DNA from: Enoplolaimus lenunculus
Taxonomy: Eukaryota; Nematoda; Enoplea; Enoplida; Thoracostomopsidae
Direction: 5' to 3'
DNA: 64,000 nt
Assembly (NCBI GenBank): GCA_030248215.1
Contig: JASANG010002959.1
Location: 1-64,000, forward strand
The translations under genes were made by a program, and so were the position numbers. Positions 49,167-64,000 of this stretch are shown in pieces. Numbering within the stretch: position 1 is the first letter of the stretch; each line of letters starts with the position of its first letter. Below the pieces are notes generated by a model that saw nothing but the letters and a program-made list of their open reading frames with translations, ran no database searches and was not told the origin of the DNA.

Positions 49167-50576
49167 AACTAGGTTATAGCATTCTGTGTTGCAGCTGTTT
49201 ACGAAAACGACCCTAAAAATGACTCAGTGTCAACGTGGTACATGCAAATCAGTATTATTCGACAGTCAACTAGATGCAAGGAATAGCTTTCAGTTGAAAT
49301 GGTGTATTAAAATTCATACGGTAAAGTGCTAATCTCATCGTAATATTTGCCGGATATCTGGAATTAGTATTATTCGTTCGTTGTTCTAGGTTAGACATTC
49401 ATGATCCACTTTTAGGCTCTGTTTCATTCACTTTAGAACCACCTCAATTCACATTAGGACCCAAGACCCAAAGTGAACCAGAACAAGGGTTTTTATTGAA
49501 GTTCTACCATTACTGCTGTGTTAATAGTGGCTGTTTTGCCATGGTTAACCAGTTAAATCTAAATGTTGGATTGTTGCTCATGTAAAATTTTGGAAATATA
49601 GTTACGTTGGCTGCATGAGCAGCTACTACCGCGTGTGACACGAAATTAAAGTTTAAAAAATTACTAATTCTAGTTGGCTTAGATTAGGCAACTTTGTCTA
49701 ATTGGAATTACATTATAACGTAGAAAAATGCTTTAAATTTAAAGGTCATCGAATGGATCCGTAAGAAGATGTTGGCGTCTCGCTTGCGAACTTTCATTCA
49801 CTGTTCCATCAACGTTCTGACTGCCCCGGCTGCTTGGTCATGGTTTTCACGCGAATATAACCGTAAAAACGAACCGATTATAAAGTGACATGTGTTGAAA
49901 TCGACAATGTTTAATGCAAACACTGCGTTTGGTTTCTAGTTCGCTTTGCTCGCAAAGACCTTTTTTCAGTTCTACAGATGTGGCCTGTAAACGGACCCCT
50001 TTAAAGCGTATTTTAGTTTTGTGATTTTAAAAAATGTATTTGGATTCACGCTCATTCCGCGTGTCAGGTTTCTTTCACTATATATATGCTGCGGTGACTG
50101 TATAAATTTCTCGGCCCGTCGTAAATTCTCCCCACCCCCATCGTCAATGCTCCAGTCCAGCACCGTAAAATCATTGACCCGACATTGCGGCCGCCCCATT
50201 TTTCCAAAACTGTTGGCTGCGCTACTGAGACAATCTACAATGTTTTTAAACCAAAATTATAAACTATGTATAGTTTACTTTTAATATTAATAGTTTCAAT
50301 AATACATCAAAAATTGATCTGACGTAAAACGCTTGCTTAATCGATTTTAAATTCTGTGCCCCTGATAAAGAGCACTGCTATCATAGGGATTTGTCACATT
50401 TTTGGGCGTTTCAAAATCATATCACTAATCAAAGTATAACACTAAAATATTGGCAAACATTTATAAATTTGCATCCAGATACAGCAATCGAGCCAGTTTT
50501 AGGTTTTGCTGTCGCACCATTTTTACGCAATCAGCATTTTGAATTTTATTTACTACGGTGAATTTTTGATAAAAAA
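49167..50576. other. Upstream region of the cathepsin D gene
   Basis: No supported gene. TTATAAATTT at about 50461-50470 with CAGATACAG about 25 bp downstream is a possible TATA/initiator pair for the protease gene. An open stretch at 49745-49888 (VIEWIRKKMLASRL...) after an AG is exon-like but unmatched to anything I know. Confidence 0.35.
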
Positions 50577-58406
<7,830 letters not shown>

Positions 58407-58498
58407 TTTTTGTTTCATTTTTAAATTACAACATTATGTCGCTGTTTTATTTCTACGTTTTTAAATATTTTTGAGTTCGATTAATGAAATTATTTTTG

Positions 58499-58504
58499 AA
58501 ATAA
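58499..58504 (+). terminator. Polyadenylation signal of the protease gene
   Basis: AATAAA about 93 bp after the TAA stop, in AT-rich 3' sequence with T-rich runs. The only canonical signal close to the stop. Confidence 0.6.
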
Positions 58505-58839
58505 ATTTATAACCTTTTGGTATTGACGTGAAAAAAAACTGACGTAAACGCTGGCGTGTGGTAATATACCTCTGAATCTAAAGCACAGAAATATGAGACA
58601 CAAAATGAAAATATTACAATTGAACAAATAATTTAAGAGATACAAAATATTTCTACTTTTAGTTCAAGCTTAATTTATCAGTCATTATTTATTCTAGACA
58701 TATAAAGCAGCTTCCATAAATGCCTAAATTTGGCAATGGCTTTGTGTGTATAAAAAACCGCACTGAACCGGAATAACGGTCGACTATTTTGTTGGCAACT
58801 TTTGCGACTATATCATATAGTACGCTTAACCTTTAGACT

Positions 58840-58961
58840 ATTTTTTGCTTATCCTTCGGCTTAGGCTTAAGTATAAGCTCATTCTTACGGCCAGGCTTTA
58901 AGCTTAGACGTAGAGATATGCTTATGCTACTGTTAATACGGCCCTGTTCCATACATTGGCC
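58840..58961. repeat. Partial TTAGGC-bearing MITE, copy F
   Basis: Core CTTCGGCTTAGGCTTAAG, then right end ACGGCCCTGTTCCATACATTGGCC, which matches the right end of 62946-63197. The left end was not found. Confidence 0.55.
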
Positions 58962-59188
58962 GAAAATTTGATCACAACAAATCCATGACTTTTAGGAATC
59001 ATATCTCAGCCGTGTACAAAGGCTTAGGCAAAAAATAGGCAAAAGTTTGGCTTTACTCAGTCATAAGCAAAACTTTTTCCTAAACCTTTCCTAAGTTTAA
59101 ACTAAAGCATATTTGGGATTGTGTGCTAAAGTGATTGCTAATTTTTAAAAGCATAATTCCTGGTCAAACCTGTACAACATAACGGTCG

Positions 59189-59189
<1 letters not shown>

Positions 59190-59262
<73 letters not shown>
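59190..59262. repeat. (TA)n microsatellite
   Basis: About 36 uninterrupted AT repeats. Such perfect length suggests recent expansion or an active slippage site. Confidence 0.95.
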
Positions 59263-59268
<6 letters not shown>

Positions 59269-59589
59269 ACCTTAATTATTTGTATAAAGAAGCAACAACT
59301 TAACAAAACATAGTATCAGTGTTACCAAGGAGACGCTCAATTTTAGCTTTAAAGGTTCGTCGAAAGATTTAAAGTTTAAACTGTCTAACTATTAAAACTA
59401 CTAAGTTATTGGTTGACAAACGGACAATGACTAAGATCGATATTAGTTTAACCTGTATTTGGACACGTGGATTAGTGCATGTTGTATTATAATTTAGTTT
59501 ATCTGTGACAGTACGAACCAGGAAGTATTGGGTGTTTGGAACACGTAACTTTGAGGAACAAACCAATTTTTCGCCGAACTAAAATAGAA

Positions 59590-59721
59590 TAAGCTTAACC
59601 TTTAGCGCAATTTTTGGATTAGGTTCTGGCTTAGGCTTAGTTATAGGCTTATTTTTGGGCTGAGACTTAGACTAAGGAATATGCTTGTATTAATGTTGTC
59701 ACCCTCAAAGTAACATTGGCC
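59590..59721. repeat. Partial TTAGGC-bearing MITE, copy G
   Basis: Core TGGCTTAGGCTTAGTTATAGGC and right end CTCAAAGTAACATTGGCC, the TTACTTT subtype. Left end not found. Confidence 0.55.
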
Positions 59722-59818
59722 AGATGTTTTATGCTAATGGGATAGATCCGTATTCTCAACTGTATGTAATGCAGGTCCTCATATAATGAATTTGTAGTAG
59801 CATAGAATCTGAAATTCC

Positions 59819-60060
59819 ATGCAGGGTGAATTAGAAAGAACTTTGCAAAATTTTGAAGCGCAGCACAGGGTAAGTTCAATTGTTACAAGAACTACATTTG
59901 AAAATACAGGCCCCAATGATAACACTTTCATCTTCAGTTGGTGGTGGGATTGCGCAAATTCCCAGAGATCCTTCTTTTGGGCGGAACTAAGAAGGGCGAG
60001 GAGATGTTGTCCATTTCCTTACGAGCCCCGTCGTGGGAAAAATTTCAGTTTATGTGCTAA
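59819..60060 (+). CDS. Possible two-exon coding fragment, unknown product
   Basis: Exon 1 is 59819-59869 if it starts at ATG (MQGELERTLQNFEAQHR), or 59825-59869 if the AG before GGT is an acceptor. A GTAAGT donor follows. A 68-bp intron ends in TCTTCAG, and the second part, 59938-60060, reads LVVGLRKFPEILLLGGTKKG, then EEMLSISLRAPSWEKFQFMC and TAA, in phase. Amino acid make-up is protein-like. I do not recognise it. It could be a 57-aa protein, the end of a longer gene, or a decayed copy. Confidence 0.3.
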
Positions 60061-61754
60061 AAATGTGGCCTCTGACCAAATATCGCGGGGATACAATAGG
60101 GTTTAAAAAAAGTTTGCGCCTTAGGCGCAATGTGTAGTCCCTACTTATTAGATAACTCGCAATCTGAGTTGATTAAGCAATTCACTGGAATTCACAGCGT
60201 AGGCCTCATACTCAACCTAAGCCTATATTACTAACGGAGTATTTTTACTCAGCTAAAGTAAACCCGCTCGTTGCGTAAGTCAAAAGTTTGCCAATTAAAT
60301 AAACAGCTTGGACTATTTACCAAATGTTCAAATCGGAATTTAAATTGAAAAAAGTTTTTGAGCATTTACGCTCAATGTTACCTGTATTGAACTATAAGCC
60401 GCTGCTCGTTTAAGCTATTATTGGCAATTTAGATGTGTTGAGTTAATAAATGCCAGTGGCGTATCCAGAAATTTTGACCAGGGCTGATCCGCTGCGATAT
60501 ATTACACTAACAAAATTGTGTCGCCGCAAAACGAGCGCGAAACAAAACGCAATTTTAGTACTAAATCTTAATACAACGTTTCATTTTGATCCCTTGTCAA
60601 GTGCATGGTCTACCAGCATGTCCCCCTTGCATTCCACAAGAGATGTTAAAGTGCTTGCAGTTAAATTTAGCTTAATATACAATGAAACAAAAACCTCGAT
60701 TTAGAAAATTAACTATTTTCTATTTTTGGCTGTGGTTTATAGGCAAGCTAAACAATTGACTTCATAGATACAAAGCATATTAGCTTAAGCGAACCTATTA
60801 ACAGATTATCCGTCTACACTTTTTAAGTATGAAAGTAAGATATCTGCAAAGATATATCATATATACATATATACATACTTTCAAGACCAAGATATACTTC
60901 CCTGTTTTTGTGCTCACCCAATCAACTTTAAACTTTAACTGGTGGGTGAATAATCAATTTTAGTGCCGGGCAGCGCCATGTCTTAGATCTTCGATAGTGC
61001 ACACTGATATCGAGCTTCATACTATAATATTGGCGTTTAAAATAATATTTATTTTACAATGCAAACGATGATTTAACAAAGTAGCGCCTTAAACAAATTT
61101 CGATTTGACAATGCCTGCTCTGCCAATTCCTTGAATCGTCCATGATGCTGAACCAAAATGAATTTTAAAATTTCCAATGTTTCGTTACGTTTCACCACAC
61201 ATTCGAAATGTGCCAAACATTTTTTGCTTTAGTTTCTTTAGCTACCAATACTGGTTAGCTTTTTAGCAAAACTTGGTGGTTTAAGTCCTGTTAGCAGGTG
61301 CACATGCTTGGCTAATCTAGCGCTAGATTACCCTGCTTTTAGATTGAACAATACACTAAGTAGCTTGATAGAGCGAGTTTTTACCACGCTTTCGTAAACG
61401 GCTTAGAGATTATTAGACTTATGACATTTTAGCTTTGGACAGTACAGCCTGTGTTAATTATAAGGGACCGCATGATGTAAAAAGAGAGACCAGCAACTTG
61501 GAAACTGAGAGTCTTAGGCTTCCCCACTGGTTTAAGTTTAGGATTTGGCTTATATTTAAGCTTAGGCTTAAACTTTGTAGCAGGCCCCTGTAATTAGCAC
61601 CGGACGTTGAAGTAACCGTAGTTATACTGTAGGCATTTTGTCATTTAGAGTTTTTTGGAAAAACACATTAGGCTCTAGCAGAAAAGATGATCCGCCTAAT
61701 TGGTTTGGTTTATATACATACCAATCGAAACTAAACTTAAACTGCAGTTGCTTG
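60061..61754. other. No gene seen
   Basis: AT-rich. An open frame at 60450-60704 begins in a CAGTGGCGTATCCAGA word that resembles a hAT end, so it is probably transposon-derived. A short TTTAAGCTTAGGCTTAAAC block lies near 61555. Confidence 0.35.
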
Positions 61755-62847
61755 TTGAGCGAAGCTCGGAGTTTCGCGAAGCATTTTATGTTTTGTACTT
61801 GGGGGTCGAAAGGTGGATGTCCGTCCGTCCGTCTGTCCGTCTGTCCGTCTGTCCGTCTGTCCGTCCGAAAAGAATCTCAGGAACGGCTGAACCGATTTTG
61901 ATAAACTTTTTTTTGTTTGAAAGCCAATTATCCTGGGGTGTTAACCTCGCATTGGGGTTTTAAAATTTTAAGCCGTTTGTTAGCTACAGGCTAATTTGCA
62001 TAATTAATCAAGCCTAAATTAGGACTTTCCACAATATTTCACTAATTATTACAGTTAGAAGCAATCTAATTTAGCATTAAAAGGTTTTTGGGTGCGAGGA
62101 ATCTGCGTAGACTGTTTACAAACCTCCAAAACCGATAATTGAGCAGTTAGCTAATAGATAATTTGCATATTAGCATAGTTTATAAGCCTAAATTTGGACT
62201 TTTTACAATATTTCACTAATTATTAAGGTTAAAAGCGATATAATTTCAGCACTAAAGGGTTTTTAGGTGCGAGGAATTTGCATAAATAGTTTACAAACAT
62301 CCAAAACCGATAATTGAATAGTAAGCTAATAGCTAATTTGCATATTAGCTTAATTGACAAGACAAAATTAGGACTTTTTAAATTATTCCAAAAATTATTA
62401 GGGTGGCTGAAGGGTTTTTAGGTGCGAGGAATTTGCATAAATAGTTTACAAACATCCAAAACCGATAATTGAATAGTAAGCTAATAGCTAATTTGCATAT
62501 TAGCTTAATTAACAAGACAAAATTAGGACTTTTTAAATTATTCCAAAAATTATTAGGGTGGCTGAAGGGTTTTTAGGTGCGAGGAATTTGCATAAATAGT
62601 TTACAAACATCCAAAACCGATAATTGAATAGTAAGCTAATAGCTAATTTGCATATTAGCTTAATTGACAAGACAAAATTAGGACTTTTTAAATTATTCCA
62701 AAAATTATTAGGGTGGCTGAAGGGTTTTTGGGTGCGAGGAATCTGAGAAAATTGCTTACAAACCTCCAAAACCGATAAATGAATAGTTAGCTAACAACTA
62801 ATTTGCATATTACCTTAATTGTTTCCGTGTGTTCGAGCTTCGCTCAA
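61755..62847. mobile_element. Helentron/HINE-like element with microsatellite and 155-bp tandem units
   Basis: Perfect 14-bp inverted ends TTGAGCGAAGCTCG (61755-61768) and CGAGCTTCGCTCAA (62834-62847). Inside, in order: a (GTCY)n microsatellite (61819-61867), a GAACGGCTGAACCGATTTTG segment, then a tandem array marked by GGTGCGAGGAAT at about 62092, 62267, 62422, 62577 and 62732 (spacing 175, 155, 155, 155). Microsatellite plus about 150-bp central repeats is the plan of DINE-1/Pearl-type non-autonomous Helentrons. No protein. The units at 62267-62732 are nearly identical, so the array expanded recently. Confidence 0.5.
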
Positions 62848-62945
62848 TAAATGTAGTCCCGCTACGACTGGTTGTAACAGTAATGTGAGTCGCGACGTAT
62901 TTGCAGTTGTATATTTTAGTTAAAATTAATAATCATAAAAACGGT

Positions 62946-63197
62946 GGCCCATGTATAGAACAGGGCCGGATCGTTTTCCGGAGTTGCCATAAATAGAGTC
63001 AGTTCAAGCTTTAGACTAATTTTTTGCTTAGGCTTAGGCTTAGGCTTAGGCTTAGGCTTAGGAATAGGCTCATTCATATGCTTAGGCTTAGGCTTAGGCT
63101 TAGGAATAGGCTCATTCATACACTTAGGCTTAGGCTTGGGCTTAGGCTTATGAATATGCTTTATACTACTGTTCCGGCCCTGTTCCATACATGGGCC
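62946..63197. mobile_element. TTAGGC-bearing MITE, complete copy H
   Basis: Inverted ends of about 24 bp starting GGCCCATGTATAGAACAGG; the other end, reversed, differs at one base. Perfect 8-bp target duplication AAAACGGT at 62938-62945 and 63198-63205. The core holds three arrays of TTAGGC units (about 5, 4 and 3 units) separated by AATAGGCTCATTCATA spacers. The long K/P and L/R frames across it are repeat artefacts. Confidence 0.85.
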
Positions 63198-63205
63198 AAA
63201 ACGGT

Positions 63206-63634
63206 AATAGTAAACTATCAGGGATGGATCAGCCACCCCCATACCTCCATTTGGGGGGCCCCAACCATAAAGGGCCCCCTGCCCTAAACGCGTTGAAACA
63301 AAAAACCGCCGAAGTTTTGAAATTCGTCTAGGTTCTCGCTCGCTTCCATAGCGAGTTTCTGACCATATTCTTCCGTGCCGTGATTCTTGTAAAGAGTTGA
63401 TATACTACGCAGACCTCAAAATAACCACCGGGTGCTACGTGTTAACAAATTTTCTCGTTCGCTACACTCGCTGGTCAATGTTTTACGTAAAGATAAAATA
63501 ACTCACCCGAAACGAAATATTCAAGAACAGCAATAAAAACAATTTTGGAGTAAAGTGTGCCCTGTGCTATCTCTCTTGGTTGCAGCATGTATAGATTGTA
63601 TAACCTTGTATCGAAAATAGGAGCTGTTTAGCTA
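63206..63634. other. No gene; repeat fragments
   Basis: CAGGGATGGATCAGCCACC near 63220 resembles a hAT end. CTCGCTCGCTTCCATAGCGAG near 63335 and CTCGTTCGCTACACTCGC near 63453 are further members of the GAGCGAAGCGAG word family. No coding signal. Confidence 0.35.
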
Positions 63635-64000
63635 CTGTATTGACCCGAATAAGAGGGGGAGTGGTAATAAGAGGGGGTCCCCATTTTGAGCCCGAATCAA
63701 TTGGAGTTCGTATCCCTAATAAGAGTCCGTAAGCGTATAGAGTTCCTAAACACTAATTAGAGTACATAAATGTCAATTAACCCTAATTGCAGCGCATAAA
63801 TGATTCCAGGACGAAAAAATTTGAGGTCGAAACTTTAAAGCGTACTTAAATTTTGAAAGTACATTCCTAAGTATAAGCTTGTATTATCGCTCAAGCTATT
63901 GACACAAGACAAATAAACGTTTAATTCAACGGATAATTGCAGTACCGGATATATATCAGTAACGAAGGCGGCGGAGCGTGGGATAAAAATAAATAACAGT
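63635..64000. mobile_element. TA-flanked MITE, second copy, cut by window end
   Basis: Starts CTGTATTGACCCGAATAAG after TA and matches the reverse complement of 49164-48747 along its length, including GAGTCCGYAAGCG and ATATATCAGTAACGAAGG. About 50-60 bp of the far end is outside the window. Confidence 0.7.

Noticed and set aside
49745-49888. Open stretch VIEWIRKKMLASRL... as an exon
   Set aside because: 48 open codons after an AG is expected by chance at this scale, and no partner exon or known family was found.
61638-61963. Frames rich in VRPSVCPSV
   Set aside because: This is the translation of the (GTCY)n microsatellite.
62916-63287. K/P- and L/R-rich frames over the TTAGGC arrays
   Set aside because: A six-base repeat keeps all frames open; the MITE explains it.

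Overview
The window looks like nematode nuclear DNA. Genes are split by many AT-rich GT-AG introns. The one sulfotransferase gene is of the kind expanded in nematodes. Telomere-like TTAGGC repeats (the nematode telomere unit) are scattered through it. The species cannot be read from the sequence; a non-Caenorhabditis lineage with a large, repeat-filled genome is an inference.

Region by region. (1) 1-21090 is almost entirely one giant LTR retrotransposon lying on the minus strand. Its LTRs are about 4.5 kb and only about 0.5% different from each other. The internal part is about 12.3 kb and shows no recognisable gag or pol. The only substantial coding capacity is a GC-rich region at 5153-7110, just before the 3' LTR. 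The 5' leader carries hairpins and a conserved island. (2) 22774-24979 holds the two 3' exons of a carbohydrate sulfotransferase. (3) 25000-35800 is repeats only: two tRNA-like TTAA MITEs, an older and partial plus-strand copy of the giant element (27600-32545), a hAT-like element and a Harbinger-like MITE. (4) 38055-46735 is a complete 13-exon gene for GPAA1, the GPI-transamidase subunit (683 aa). (5) 50577-58406 is a complete 10-exon cathepsin D-like aspartic protease gene (392 aa). (6) 58400-64000 is repeats, including a (TA)n run, a Helentron/HINE-like element with 155-bp tandem units and a MITE carrying TTAGGC arrays. A possible two-exon fragment of unknown identity lies at 59819-60060.

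For both complete genes, exon lengths, splice phases and the total frame all agree. They are ordinary housekeeping functions: GPI anchoring in the ER and proteolysis in the lysosome. Nothing in the layout suggests they work together. The unusual content is in the mobile DNA: a recently active non-autonomous giant LTR element with an orphan ORF, a MITE family with proven 8-bp target duplications that spreads TTAGGC arrays, and a TTAA-flanked MITE with a tRNA-like body.
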